From AWTP1-13 sp963840445 (lineage in GTDB: Bacteria; Pseudomonadota; Alphaproteobacteria; Rhizobiales; Hyphomicrobiaceae), in the NCBI GenBank assembly GCA_963840445.1, contig CAWIZC010000018.1, positions 310,001 through 374,000 on the forward strand: 64,000 bases of DNA. The letters are read 5' to 3'. The position numbers and the translations under genes were made by a program. How positions within the stretch are numbered: the stretch's first letter is position 1; the number at the start of each line of letters is the position of its first letter. The notes beneath the pieces are model-generated. The model was given only the letters and a program-made list of their open reading frames with translations. It had not been told where the DNA came from and ran no database searches. Below are positions 9,701 to 18,059 of the stretch, one piece after another.

Positions 9701-9925
9701 GAACTGGCGCTCCAGCGGTTGCGCCACGGAGGAGGCCATGATGGCCGGGCTGGCGCCGGGCAGCGTCGCGGTGACCTGGATGGTTGGGAAGTCGACCTTC
9801 GGCAGCGGCGCGACCGGCAGGTTCTGAAAGGCGATGATGCCGACGAACAGGATGCCGACCATGATCAGCGAGGTGCCGATCGGATACTTAATGAAGGGCG
9901 CAGAGATGCTGCCGCTCATGCTCAC
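6782..9925 (-). CDS. RND multidrug efflux transporter, inner-membrane pump
   Basis: Hydrophobe/amphiphile efflux pump of 1047 residues, full length for the AcrB/MdtB/MdtC family. The first transmembrane helix starts at residue 15 (PIGTSLIMVGILFVGI), the proton-relay aspartate pair is in GFVVDDAIVM (TM4) and the TM10 lysine region is in GIVKKNGIMLVDFAI. The start is the GTG of a GTGA overlap with the adaptor gene stop, giving MSMSGSISAPF. Together with the adaptor it would export drugs, detergents or plant phenolics using the proton gradient. No outer-membrane channel gene is present nearby, so a TolC-like protein must be supplied from elsewhere. Confidence 0.95.
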   Translation of the reverse strand: MSMSGSISAPFIKYPIGTSLIMVGILFVGIIAFQNLPVAPLPKVDFPTIQVTATLPGASPAIMASSVAQPLERQFAQIPGVSQTTSSSGLGITTVVVQFDLDRNIDAAANDIQAAINAASGQLPQNLPSPPTYRKVNPADAPILLLSATSDTLPLTEVDDNADTKLAQQISQISGVGQVSIGGEQKPAIRIQLDPAKLVAKNLSLEDVRSQLAITTVNAPKGSIDGEVRSYTIYANDQLTAADKWNDVIIAYRNGAPLRIRDIGQAISGPEDVKKAAWASGKRGVFLIIFKQPGANVIETVDRIKAELPRLRAAMPPTLKVEILSDRTQTIRASVDDVQLTLLVTIGLVVAVIFVFLRTFWATVIPSVTVPLSLLGACALMYMMSYSLDNISLMALTISVGFVVDDAIVMLENIVRHVEGGMRPYEAALKGSGEIAFTIISISISLVAVFIPLLLLGGIIGRLFREFAVTTTMCIGVSAFVALTLTPMMAARFLRNEHQVKHGRFYVITERGFDRLLRAYERGLDVVLRHQFATLCVFLATLVVTGYLFVKIPKGFFPQQDTGLITATSEAAQDISFSEMMRRQEAIGEIVGKDPAVATYAMALGAGGSSPTINNGRFFITLKPKSERDVSAFEVIARLRPQLEKVEGARLFMQAAQDVNVGGRASRTQFQYTLQDANLDELSEWAPKVLEKLKSLPMLRDVASDQQISGAALTLTIDRDQAARYGLTPQLIDDTLYDAFGQRQVTQYFTQQNSYHVVMEVLPELQGKVDSLDHIYIRSPTTGEQVPLAAFASWTTRKVEPLSISHQGQFPAVTISFNLAQGASLGTATQAIQDAEREMQAPASLIGTFQGNAQAFQASLRTVPMLILAALFVVYLILGILYESYIHPLTILSTLPSAGAGAIATLMLFGFDFSLVAMIGVILLIGIVKKNGIMLVDFAIHAERNEHLSPTEAVRKAALLRFRPIMMTTAAALLGGVPLMLGAGTGAEIRQPLGYAMVGGLLVSQVLTLFTTPVIYIYLDRLSSYLGSFSSRGTPEAEPAQHPAAAE

Positions 9926-11109
9926 TCCACCTTGTCGTCAGCCGGCGTTTCAGCCGTCTGCTTCTCCTGGAGCACCTGTACAAGTCCGCCAGGCACCACC
10001 CGGTAGTGTCCGGCGGTGACGACGCGGTCGCCCGGCGACAGGCCATTCTCGATCTGCGCCTGGCCGCCTTCGATGCGCCCGACCGTGACGTTGCGCAGTT
10101 GCGCCTTCGAGTCCGGGTCCACGACATAGACGTAGAGCCCATTGGGGCCGCGCTGCACGGCGCTGTCGGCGACCACCACGGTATTGTCGATGGTTGACAC
10201 CAGCAGCCGCGTGGTCACGGACAGCCCGGGCCACAAGACGTTATCCGCGTTGTCGAAGCTGGCCTTCAGGCGAATGGTGCCGCTAGCCACGTCGACCTGA
10301 TTGTCGAGGAGCTTGAGCAGGCCCGTCGCCAATGCTTTCTTGCCGTCCGAGCTGTAGGCCGTAACCTTCAGCGGGCCGGACTTCAGGGCCTGGCTGACGG
10401 CGGGTAGATCGTGCTCGGGCGCTGTAAACACCACCGAGATGGGTTGCAACTGCGTAATAGTGAGCACGCCGTTCTGGTCGGTAGCGTGGATGATGTTGCC
10501 GGGATCGATCAGGCGAAAGCCGGCGCGACCGGTAAGGGGCGAGCGGATGGTAGTGTAGGCCAGTTGTACCTTGGCGCTCTCGATGGCCGCCCGGTCGGCC
10601 TGAAGCTGCGCCGTCAGACTGGCCACATTGGCTGTGCGCTGGTCGAGAAGCTGCTGCGTGGCGTTGCCGTGCTGCGCAAGCGTCGTGGTGCGATCGAGAT
10701 CCTGTTTGGCATTGGCGAGGCTGGCCTCATCCTGCGCCAGCTTGGCTGTTGCCTGTTCCAGGACTGCCTTGAACGGCGCCGGATCGATCTGGACAAGCAG
10801 ATCACCCTCCTTGACCATCTGGCCTTCCTCGAAGCCGACCTTCTCGATCTGGCCGTCCACGCGCGACCGCACGGTTACGGAGTTGGTGGCCTGCACGGTG
10901 CCGAGCCCGTTGAGGATGACGGGAAACGTCTTCTTCTCCGCAGACGCGACGTGGACGGGCACTCGCGCTGGCGCCGGCTGGCGCACGGAGGCTCCGGCCG
11001 AGGCAAACTGGTGCCAGCCGGCGTAAACCGCGGCGATGCCGGCGATCGCCACCAACGGCCAGCGCCATCCGCCTAGCGCGGCAATAGACCGCTGTCCGAT
11101 ATGCCTCAT
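9922..11109 (-). CDS. RND efflux periplasmic adaptor (MdtA/AcrA-like)
   Basis: Membrane-fusion protein of 395 residues linking the RND pump to an outer-membrane channel. An N-terminal membrane anchor (WPLVAIAGIAAVYAGW) is followed by the lipoyl half-motif (GTVQATNSVTVRSRVDGQIE), an alpha-helical hairpin (AKLAQDEASLANAKQDLDRT), the second lipoyl half (TIRSPLTGRAGFRLIDPGN) and beta-barrel region. I chose the ATG at 11109 because residues upstream of it in the open frame (to 11373) are arginine- and cysteine-rich and not signal-like. Its stop overlaps the start of the pump gene by four bases. Confidence 0.93.
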   Translation of the reverse strand: MRHIGQRSIAALGGWRWPLVAIAGIAAVYAGWHQFASAGASVRQPAPARVPVHVASAEKKTFPVILNGLGTVQATNSVTVRSRVDGQIEKVGFEEGQMVKEGDLLVQIDPAPFKAVLEQATAKLAQDEASLANAKQDLDRTTTLAQHGNATQQLLDQRTANVASLTAQLQADRAAIESAKVQLAYTTIRSPLTGRAGFRLIDPGNIIHATDQNGVLTITQLQPISVVFTAPEHDLPAVSQALKSGPLKVTAYSSDGKKALATGLLKLLDNQVDVASGTIRLKASFDNADNVLWPGLSVTTRLLVSTIDNTVVVADSAVQRGPNGLYVYVVDPDSKAQLRNVTVGRIEGGQAQIENGLSPGDRVVTAGHYRVVPGGLVQVLQEKQTAETPADDKVE

Positions 11110-11522
11110 TACTGTGCCTGATCCTCGGCGAATGGTGCGCGCTGTGGCCGGGATTGGCGGAGCGCGAGCGAACTGGGGCGCGCATGTGCAGCGTATCAAC
11201 GCCCGGCACAGCATGAGTTCGATGAATGCATAACGCTGGCCAGGCAGGCTCCCGTCTCTGTTGACGAATTCGTGTCCGGCGAGAGGCCTATAGATGTCCT
11301 CGATTGTCGGATCCGCAGTGCCAAAATGACGCGAATTTTGGCCAAGCGGCGCTCGCAGGCCAACCGCAAGCAACGCTTCTCAAACTCGACGAGGACGAGC
11401 GCTGTTTTGTCCCCTTCTAGGGCGAGCGGCACGCTGCTCAGCGAAACGGTCAATTTCGACTAGCGTTGGCCCGCCTCTCCCCGCCCGTGGTACAGAGGTC
11501 CTGCATTGCAGGGAGACGGATA
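11110..11522. other. Intergenic region upstream of RND operon
   Basis: About 410 bases lie between the adaptor start (minus strand) and a small plus-strand gene. It should contain both promoters. I see no regulator gene, no convincing ORF and no strong palindrome here, so the RND operon has no adjacent dedicated regulator. Confidence 0.5.
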
Positions 11523-11702
11523 ATGCAGTGGGAGTACATGACTCTTGATCTTGCCGAGCTGCAGCCCAAGAGCGACGACGCGGCTCTTCTAAACGAAGCC
11601 GGAGCGAAAGGATGGGAGCTGGTGAGCATAACCATCCGAAATATTGCCTACCTGAAGCGCCAGCTCGGCAAACCCACGAACCGGATAAAGCCAGGCTCCT
11701 GA
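11523..11702 (+). CDS. DUF4177-like small protein
   Basis: A 59-residue protein beginning MQWEYMTLDL, with the hallmark pattern of DUF4177-type proteins: an opening W-E-Y motif, a short loop of asparagine/glycine and the GWELVSI strand. It ends with a basic YLKRQLGKPTNRIKPG tail. Gap to the upstream start codon contains GGGAGACGGATA just before the ATG, a reasonable ribosome-binding site. The family has no known biochemical function. Confidence 0.75.
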   Translation: MQWEYMTLDLAELQPKSDDAALLNEAGAKGWELVSITIRNIAYLKRQLGKPTNRIKPGS

Positions 11703-11820
11703 CAATCGATCGAACGCGCCAACCGCGTTCCATTGTGAGGTCGGGCGGAGGGGCGGAAAATCGGCCCATCTGAACCGATGCGCGCCGCAGCGTTTGGGGC
11801 AAAACCCATCGGGTGATTGG

Positions 11821-11892
11821 TGCCGCAGGAGGGAATTGAACCCCCGACCCACGCATTACGAATGCGTTGCTCTACCCCTGAGCTACTGCGGC
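11821..11892 (-). tRNA. tRNA-Thr (anticodon CGT)
   Basis: The reverse complement folds as a complete cloverleaf: acceptor GCCGCAG paired with CTGCGGC and discriminator A, D-arm GCTC..GAGC, anticodon stem ACGCA/TGCGT enclosing loop TTCGTAA (anticodon CGT, reading ACG), and T-arm GGGGG TTCAATT CCCTC. No encoded CCA. The right side (11893-12152) has no gene I can support. Confidence 0.97.
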
Positions 11893-12152
11893 TTTCGCCC
11901 TGTTCAAGGCGTCGGCTTGGAGCGCCGGCTTTGCGATCTGCCGGCTGGCACATCCCTGAGCCCATGAGGCGCCACAAGCCCCCACGAACTCTTCGGCCGT
12001 TTCGGCAAAATCACCGAGCGCCCGCAAGTGCGTGCAAGTTCATAGGGGAAGCTCGCGACGAGGGCAAGCGAGCTATCGCTCGGCCACGGGCCGGCCAATC
12101 CGGTTGAGAGCGCCAGGGACGCGAGCGCGGCGGTCTGGCGCACCGCCAAGCC

Positions 12153-12437
12153 TCAGAAAGGCCAGTACCACAACTGAGGATTGGCCCGCCGGCCTCCAGC
12201 ATAACCCGGGCCTCGATGATGTCTGGCAGCCTTGTGGCGCCTAGCGGCCCATCCGCGCACTTTGGTATTGCGCTCAGCAGCTGCAGTTTCGCTCTTGCCC
12301 GGCGTCACGATGGAGCAGGTCTCATCCGGCCAACCGTGCTTGCACGCCTCGGCCTTCACCGGTGCTGCCGCAAACAAACAGACAGCAAGTATCGCACCGC
12401 CGCACGCGTGGCACCCGATCGCAATGCGCATCCTCAT
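12153..12437 (-). CDS. Small exported protein, His/Arg-rich
   Basis: A 94-residue protein with a clear signal peptide (RIAIGCHACGGAILAVCLFA ending before AEACKHGWPD) and a basic mature part (RGWAARRHKAARHHRGPGYA) ending in LWYWPF. The start at 12437 (MRMRIAIG) was chosen so that the signal peptide is N-terminal; the open frame extends to 12569. Two cysteines flank the mature N-terminus. Small periplasmic proteins of this type are frequent in Rhizobiales and have no known role. Confidence 0.65.
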   Translation of the reverse strand: MRMRIAIGCHACGGAILAVCLFAAAPVKAEACKHGWPDETCSIVTPGKSETAAAERNTKVRGWAARRHKAARHHRGPGYAGGRRANPQLWYWPF

Positions 12438-12708
12438 GGGCAGAACCCTCGAGCCTAGACAATCGGCGACCTCGTCCAGCTCGAAACCCTTGGTCCTGCA
12501 GAGGCGGGGAACAATCAGGAGAAATACCGAAAATCGAATAGAAATTGCCGAGGCCAGCGCGGGAGCCAACCTCGGCCGAAGCCCATGTCGTCAACGGGCG
12601 GCACTAGACAAGCACGACCCCTCTGGAAGGGGGGCGGCGCACCTTCATCTGGCGCCGGCCGCAGCGTCTATTCGCCAGCGTGCGGCCTAACCGGAGAGAC
12701 CGCAAAAC

Positions 12709-12942
12709 TCAGAAGCAGCGATCCGCCGCACAGCTTCCCCTGCGTAGCAGCCAGTCGTAGCAGCATTTCTCACTCACCTTGCAGACCCACGTTGTTTGCG
12801 CTCTCCATCGCATTGCCGGAGCGACGCAGCGCTTGTGGTGGTAAACTGAACGCGCCATGCCATCAGCCTTGACCTCAGTAGCAAACGGCGCGGCGAGCGT
12901 CAGAGTAAGCATGCATGCAAGGGGCGCGATCCAACGTGTCAT
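12709..12942 (-). CDS. Small exported Cys-rich protein
   Basis: A 77-residue protein starting MTRWIAPLACMLTLTLAAPF with signal cleavage expected after EVKA. The mature part has six cysteines (KRC, WVC, EKCC, GSC, DRC), suggesting disulfides in the periplasm. GAAGGAAGAAAC lies just upstream of the ATG. It is one of three adjacent genes for small exported proteins of the 12-13.5 kb region. No family function recognised. Confidence 0.65.
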   Translation of the reverse strand: MTRWIAPLACMLTLTLAAPFATEVKADGMARSVYHHKRCVAPAMRWRAQTTWVCKVSEKCCYDWLLRRGSCAADRCF

Positions 12943-13314
12943 GATGTTTCTTCCTTCCAGGGACGGAAAGCTGGGCGCGGTAAGGACGACCACTCGAACC
13001 CGCTGTTGTGGATTTCGTTCGACACAAGATGATCTCTACACTGATTCGCAATTTCTGCGGGCGAGCTTTCAAGAGCCGCGAAGTGCGATAGCTGACATCC
13101 GTTGGCGGAGTACCGCGTTGGGCCAGTGGCGCTGCCAGTCGCATCGCGGGAGCTGCAGTTGCAAGCACATGCGAAGCGCGGCGCTCGGAGGCCGGCAGAG
13201 TGCTTGCGTCGGGAGTAATTCCGAAAGCCCTCGGTAGTCTCCCCGATTGCGTCCTCAGCCGCCCGTAGTCAATTCTCCGGCTACCGCCTAGCAAAGCAAA
13301 TTGGAGAATGGCCT
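12943..13314. other. Intergenic region, nothing recognised
   Basis: About 370 bases between divergently transcribed small exported-protein genes. Both promoters should be here; I see no clear palindrome, hairpin or supported ORF. Confidence 0.4.
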
Positions 13315-13482
13315 ATGAGGAAATTGATCGCCGCCGCCATGATTGCCGCCTTCGGAGCCGCAGTCATCCTTCCCGCTATCGCCACCTTTGACAGTGCATA
13401 TGCCGCCACGAAGAAGACGGACAAGAAGAAGACTGCCAAGAAACCGGCCGCGAAAAAGCCGGCTACCAAGAGCAGCTACTGA
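13315..13482 (+). CDS. Small exported lysine-rich peptide
   Basis: A 55-residue ORF, too short for most gene callers: MRKLIAAAMIAAFGAAVILP forms a signal peptide cleaved near DSAYA, followed by a strongly basic tail of repeated KKT/KKPA units (KKTDKKKTAKKPAAKKPATK) ending SSY. A GGAGA lies eight bases before the ATG. The tail resembles alanine/lysine/proline-rich histone-H1-like tails and small rhizobial exported peptides; DNA or polyanion binding is conceivable but unsupported. Confidence 0.65.
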   Translation: MRKLIAAAMIAAFGAAVILPAIATFDSAYAATKKTDKKKTAKKPAAKKPATKSSY

Positions 13483-13725
13483 GACGTGGCCTGCCAGTAT
13501 CACTGAAGCCCTTCACCTCGACCAAACTCGGCGCCGGTTCGGCTAGTCGGGCGATCGACCGCACATAGTCGGCGACGCCTGCGGGGCTTGACGCATCGGC
13601 GTCGAGAGGTCGTGGTGGCAGGTCGCTAAGCTGTCATTTGCCGGGCATCATCACATAGCGCGATCGGCCCTGACCGGCTTGACGGGCCGCCCTGATCCAG
13701 CCTGCAATTGCTGGATCGTGCGAGC

Positions 13726-14766
13726 CTACCTGAGGCCCTCGAGGCGGACCATCGCCTTGCCGACGCCGAGGTTGAGCGCCCTGGCATAGAGCGCGCGCGC
13801 CTTGGCCACGTCGGCCACCGCGCCACGCGTGCCCCAGGCAGCCAGCATGTTGGGATCGTAAGTCTCGGCCAGCGCAAACGACGCCTGTCCGACCGCCTGC
13901 AACTCGCCACCGGACAGCACCTCGCGCGCACCGGCGATGTCACCGCTCTCGATGCGGCGGGCGGCCTGCGCCAACGCCTCTTCCGCGGGGGACTGCTGGG
14001 GAACCTCCGGCACCCTGATCGTGGCAACCGGCTCAGGCACTCTGGCCGTTGCAATCGTGGCAGAGGCGTCCGGCCTGCGCGGCGCTTCTGCCGAGACGCT
14101 GCTGGTCACGAACTGCGATGCGGTCTCGCCGCTGGAGCGGTCGACAGGCCGCACTTGCACCTTGACCGTCTTGACCTCCGAGGAGGGCCTGGCGAAATCG
14201 CCAGCCTGTGATGTAGGCACCGAGGCAACTTTCTGCTTGCCGCCGCCGATCCAGCCGCTCAACCACAGCACCGTGGGAACGACGATCAGCAGACCAGCTG
14301 CCAAGCCCAGTGCTGCGGCGCCCATCTGCTGGCGGAACCAGCGGTCGCCTTCGTTGGTAACCGGCTGCCGCCAAGTCGATGGGATCGGCATCGGCTCGTC
14401 GTCGTGATGGGAGTCGCGCAGTTCGACAGCGCCACCCTGCGAGTGGCCGCTGTGCGACGACTGGTTGTAGGACAGCGCGGACAGTCCGTCCTTGAACGTC
14501 GGCGACATCGAGCGGTGCTGGGAGGCTGCCGTCATCAGCGAGGCCAAGCTCGCCAAGTCGGCTCCGGTCGGAACGCCGCCGGTCGCACCGCGCTGGGCTT
14601 GGTTGTGCGCGATGGTAGCGGCCAGCAGCTGGGCCAGCTCTTGCGTCAGATTGCCCGTGCCGAGAGGCGTCTCAAGGCCGCGGGTGTGCGTGTTCTGTGG
14701 TAGTTGTGGTGCGCCCGACTCAAGCTCAGCGTCCTGTCCGTTCGCCGAAGACTCGTCTCTCACCAT
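13726..14766 (-). CDS. Single-pass membrane protein with C-terminal TPR/Sel1-like repeat
   Basis: 346 residues. The N-terminal 145 residues are polar and low in complexity (possibly cytoplasmic), then a single membrane helix (AAALGLAAGLLIVVPTVLWL near residues 150-170), a flexible Pro/Ser/Val-rich linker, and a C-terminal helical-repeat region (ALAQAARRIESGDIAGAREV, then AKARALYARALNLGVGKAM). The last pair looks like Sel1/TPR helices. Function unknown; such proteins often scaffold envelope complexes. No obvious operon partner. Confidence 0.65.
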   Translation of the reverse strand: MVRDESSANGQDAELESGAPQLPQNTHTRGLETPLGTGNLTQELAQLLAATIAHNQAQRGATGGVPTGADLASLASLMTAASQHRSMSPTFKDGLSALSYNQSSHSGHSQGGAVELRDSHHDDEPMPIPSTWRQPVTNEGDRWFRQQMGAAALGLAAGLLIVVPTVLWLSGWIGGGKQKVASVPTSQAGDFARPSSEVKTVKVQVRPVDRSSGETASQFVTSSVSAEAPRRPDASATIATARVPEPVATIRVPEVPQQSPAEEALAQAARRIESGDIAGAREVLSGGELQAVGQASFALAETYDPNMLAAWGTRGAVADVAKARALYARALNLGVGKAMVRLEGLR

Positions 14767-15193
14767 ATCCGCCCCTCTTTACGCTACGCGACGCTGCGAG
14801 ACTGCGTGGCTTTACACCAAGGCCCAATTCCTCGTCCACGAGTATCGCAAGGTGCCGGCACCGCAGAGATCGCTGATGCACATGCAAATTGGGCGAGACC
14901 ACACCCAAAGCGTATGCCCATGCTCCGCGAACGCCCGAGCCCCGAGTTGCCCGCTAGTGGCAATCAGCTTGACCAGCAAGCTGCTGTAGGCAGGTCGTCC
15001 CCGTGCGATCCGGCAGGCCGCGCAGATCCCCTCGCAACCAGCGCACGAAGTAGACCGGCGGAATGTGGTATAAATTATGGCGGCCCGCGGAGCGATTTGG
15101 CAAATCGCGGGGGATGTACCATCAACACTTGATGAACGGCAAAATGCAAGGCAGACGCAGGTCATACAGCGGAATGCGGACCTCCGGCGGGCC
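14767..15193. other. Intergenic region, nothing recognised
   Basis: About 430 bases between a minus-strand membrane protein gene and the MOSC gene. The open frame of the MOSC gene extends left to 15077, but those residues do not look like protein of the family. No RNA gene or strong repeat is visible. Confidence 0.4.
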
Positions 15194-15673
15194 ATGACGG
15201 GCCGGCTGATCGGCATAGCGCGTCGGGATAAGCGGCGCGCGCCGATGCAGGAGGTCGGCGATGGCTTCATCACCCCGGCAGGCGGTCTGGTAGGCGACTT
15301 CAAGGGTGCCAAATACCCGCGTCGTCAGATCACCGTCCTGGCACGCGAGGCCTGGGAGGCGGCGCTCATCGAAATCAGTCAACCGAGCTTATCTTGGACA
15401 ACCCGGCGCGCCAACCTTTTGGTCGAAGGCGCAGAATTGCCCCGCGCAGCGGGCAGTGTCCTGCGTATCGGGGCGGTCCGCCTCGAAGTCACGGCCCAGA
15501 CCTTTCCCTGCGCCCGCATGGAGGAGGCATGGGCTGGCCTGTTGTCCGCGCTGGCCAAGGACTGGCGGGGCGGCGTGACCTGCCGCGTGCTGGAGGGTGG
15601 GCCGATCGGCCTTGGTGATGAGGTCGAGGTCCTGGCACAGCGGCCGCTGGTCGTGCGCAGGCTGCCGGGATAA
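15194..15673 (+). CDS. MOSC-domain protein
   Basis: A 159-residue protein covering one MOSC domain, the C-terminal domain of molybdenum-cofactor sulfurases that also stands alone in bacteria. Visible features are the opening MTGRLIGIARRDKRRAPMQE, GLVGDFKGAKYPRRQITVL, ANLLVEGAEL and the conserved cysteine in AQTFPCARME. Stand-alone MOSC proteins such as YiiM act on N-hydroxylated compounds with a molybdenum cofactor. The start at 15194 matches the family; the frame is open to 15077. Confidence 0.8.
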   Translation: MTGRLIGIARRDKRRAPMQEVGDGFITPAGGLVGDFKGAKYPRRQITVLAREAWEAALIEISQPSLSWTTRRANLLVEGAELPRAAGSVLRIGAVRLEVTAQTFPCARMEEAWAGLLSALAKDWRGGVTCRVLEGGPIGLGDEVEVLAQRPLVVRRLPG

Positions 15674-15685
15674 CGCCCTGAAAAA

Positions 15686-15712
15686 GCGGCCCTGCCTCAA
15701 GGGGCGGGCCGC
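15686..15712. terminator. Hairpin after the MOSC gene
   Basis: A perfect 7-bp stem (GCGGCCC/GGGCCGC) with a 13-base loop lies 12 bases after the MOSC stop, flanked by A-runs on both sides. The T-run needed for intrinsic termination is found only when it is read on the minus strand, although its position fits the plus-strand gene. It may stop plus-strand transcripts only weakly or protect the 3-prime end. Confidence 0.45.
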
Positions 15713-15846
15713 AAAAAAGCCGGAAAACTAGCCCCCAGATCGCCATCAGAGGGGGCAGGCGCCAAGGTCGCCACTTCCTGTCCCCGCCGCAGCGCGCTAT
15801 CTATGCCGGACAAACGGAATCAAGGAATTAGAGGCGCCAGCAGAGA

Positions 15847-16614
15847 ATGGTTGAGCAGCGAGACCAGCTAGCCAGGGAAGTCGACGAGGAACTGCGGCGC
15901 GAGCAGCTTCTCAAGATCTGGGAGCAGTACGGCACCTACATTATCGCCTTAGCAGCCCTGATCATCGTCGGCGTCGGCGGCGTCAAGTACTACCAGCATC
16001 GCAGTGCTTTGGCAGCCGAGGCGGCGGGCGGCCGCTTCATCTCGGCTGCGCGCCAGGTCGCGGACAGCCAATCGGACGCTCGCAAGGAGCTGGAAGGCAT
16101 CGTCGCTGACGGCCCTAGCGGATATGCCACGCTGGCGCGCCTGCGCCTTGCCGCGGCGGACGCCGCAGCCGGCAAAGCGGTAGAGGCCGCCAACGAATTC
16201 GATGCCATCGCCGACGTCCGCGGCGTTGATCCCCTGCTGCGCGACTACGCGCGGTTGCAGTCGGCCAGCCTGAGGGTTGACGTGGCCAGCTGGACGGACA
16301 TGCAGAATCGGCTCAACGACTTAGCGGCCGAGGACAATCCATGGCGCTACAGTGCCCGCGAGCTGCTGGGCCTGGCAGCGTATAAGGCCGGCAAGACCGA
16401 TGAAGCGCGCCAGGAGTTCCAGCGGCTGATGAGTGATCGAGCGGTGCCGCAGAGCATTGCCGAGCGTGCTCGCATCATGATGGGTGTCATCACGCAGGCC
16501 GAGCTCGCCAAATCGGCGCCGCAGGTACCTGACAAGCCTGTCGAGGCTCCGGCCAAGTCGGGCAACAAGGCCAAGGCTGACGGCACCAAGGCAGACACCA
16601 AGAAAGCCAAGTAG
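15847..16614 (+). CDS. YfgM-like TPR membrane protein (SecYEG/BamB-associated)
   Basis: A 255-residue protein with a cytoplasmic N-terminus (VDEELRREQLLKIWEQYGTY), one transmembrane helix (IIALAALIIVGVGGVKYY) and a periplasmic helical-repeat domain rich in alanine, ending in a Lys/Ala/Pro-rich tail. This is the layout of YfgM, an ancillary factor of the SecYEG translocon that works with periplasmic chaperones. Its place directly before bamB and der, as in Escherichia coli, strengthens the call. The 31-base gap to bamB suggests one operon. Confidence 0.8.
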   Translation: MVEQRDQLAREVDEELRREQLLKIWEQYGTYIIALAALIIVGVGGVKYYQHRSALAAEAAGGRFISAARQVADSQSDARKELEGIVADGPSGYATLARLRLAAADAAAGKAVEAANEFDAIADVRGVDPLLRDYARLQSASLRVDVASWTDMQNRLNDLAAEDNPWRYSARELLGLAAYKAGKTDEARQEFQRLMSDRAVPQSIAERARIMMGVITQAELAKSAPQVPDKPVEAPAKSGNKAKADGTKADTKKAK

Positions 16615-16645
16615 CTTGGGTCGGCGACAGGACGAGGGAAGGGCA

Positions 16646-18004
16646 ATGGCCGGCAGGTCGGGCAACCACAGCAGGAGCCTTCGCGCTCTCGGCGCCGTCC
16701 TTGGCAGCGCCTTGCTGCTGTCCGCCTGCGCCGACACGTTCGCCGGTATGAGCCTGCCGAGCATGCCGAAGTTGCAGAACCCCTTCCAGGACAAGGAAGT
16801 GCCGCTGACCGGCAAGCGCATCTCGGTGATGCAGAAGGAGAACTCAGGAGGAGAACTGGCGTCGGCCGAGCGGCCGATCTCGCTGCCATCGCAGCGCCAG
16901 AACACGGATTGGACGCAGCCGGGCGGGACGCCGAATAATGCGCCAGGCCATCTGGCCCTGGGACAAGCTGTAAAGAACTCGTGGAGTGCGGACGCCGGCG
17001 CAGGCTCCAGCTTCTGGGGCAAGCTGACCAGCAGCCCCATCGTCTATGCCAACAAGGTCTTCACACTGGACGCGTACGGCCAGGTATCCGCTTTCAGCCT
17101 GTCGGACGGCTCGACGTCGTGGCGGGTGTCGACGACACCGCCAAACGAGAAGGACCGAGAGGGTTTCGGCGGCGGCTTGGCAGCAGACGGTGGGCGTATC
17201 TACGCGGCTACCGGTTTCGGCATGGTGGTGGCGCTCGACCCTGGCAGCGGCAAGAAACTGTGGGAGAAGAGTGTCGGAGCACCGGTACGCGCCTCCCCGA
17301 CTGCCGCCGGCGAGCGTGTGTTCGTGGTCTCCATGGAGGGAGAGACGTTCTGCCTATCGGGATCGGACGGCACTGAGCTCTGGACCTTCCGCGGCATGCC
17401 GGAGCGCGCCAGTATCCTGACCAACACCAGCCCGGCAGTCGAAGGCGATATAGCCATCTTTCCCTACCCGACTGGCGACGTGGTGGCCCTGCGTGCCTCC
17501 ACGGGTCAGCAGATGTGGACGGAGTCGCTGGCGCGCGCCCGCACGGGCTCGTCGCTGTCGGCGATGAGCGACACGGCGCGGCCATCCATCGACGGCGGTA
17601 CGGTGTTTGCGGTCGGCCACTCCGGCCGCATGGTGGCGACCTCGCAGAAGACCGGCGAGCGCCTCTGGTCCATTTCGGTACCGGGTATCCAGGCACCCTG
17701 GGTAGCAGGCGACTCCGTGTTCGTGGTCGACACGGGCGGACAGCTGCTGGCGGTGTCGCGCCGCGAGGGCAGCATCCAATGGTCCGTCAAGCTGCCTGGC
17801 AGCACGACCTGGTCGGGGCCGGTTCTGGCCGGCAATCGGCTGTGGCTGGCATCCAGCACCGGCCAGCTGGTCGGCGTCGACGCCACAACCGGGCGCGTCG
17901 ATACCACCCAGGATCTCGGCCAGCCGGTCTTCATCGCACCAATCGTGGCCGGGGGCCGCATGTTCGTGCTTACCGACAAGGCCAAGCTGATGGCCTTCAA
18001 TTGA
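16646..18004 (+). CDS. bamB: Outer-membrane assembly lipoprotein BamB
   Basis: A 452-residue lipoprotein of the BAM complex that inserts beta-barrel proteins into the outer membrane. The signal peptide ends in a lipobox (LLLSAC), followed by a linker and an eight-bladed PQQ-like propeller with repeated blade motifs such as DGSTSWRVST, SGKKLWEKSV, DGTELWTFRG, TGERLWSISV and EGSIQWSVKL. The start at 16646 (MAGRSGNHSRSL) places the lipobox near residue 28; the frame is open to 16484. Position between yfgM and der matches the conserved order. Confidence 0.93.
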   Translation: MAGRSGNHSRSLRALGAVLGSALLLSACADTFAGMSLPSMPKLQNPFQDKEVPLTGKRISVMQKENSGGELASAERPISLPSQRQNTDWTQPGGTPNNAPGHLALGQAVKNSWSADAGAGSSFWGKLTSSPIVYANKVFTLDAYGQVSAFSLSDGSTSWRVSTTPPNEKDREGFGGGLAADGGRIYAATGFGMVVALDPGSGKKLWEKSVGAPVRASPTAAGERVFVVSMEGETFCLSGSDGTELWTFRGMPERASILTNTSPAVEGDIAIFPYPTGDVVALRASTGQQMWTESLARARTGSSLSAMSDTARPSIDGGTVFAVGHSGRMVATSQKTGERLWSISVPGIQAPWVAGDSVFVVDTGGQLLAVSRREGSIQWSVKLPGSTTWSGPVLAGNRLWLASSTGQLVGVDATTGRVDTTQDLGQPVFIAPIVAGGRMFVLTDKAKLMAFN

Positions 18005-18059
18005 ACCGGCGCCCGTTTCGCGCTAGCGCTCCGCTACACACGAACGCTTGCGAGCGCCC

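Noticed and set aside
11272..11463. A 63-codon frame upstream of the DUF4177-like gene
   Set aside because: Composition is arginine/serine-rich, with no ribosome-binding site and no family match.
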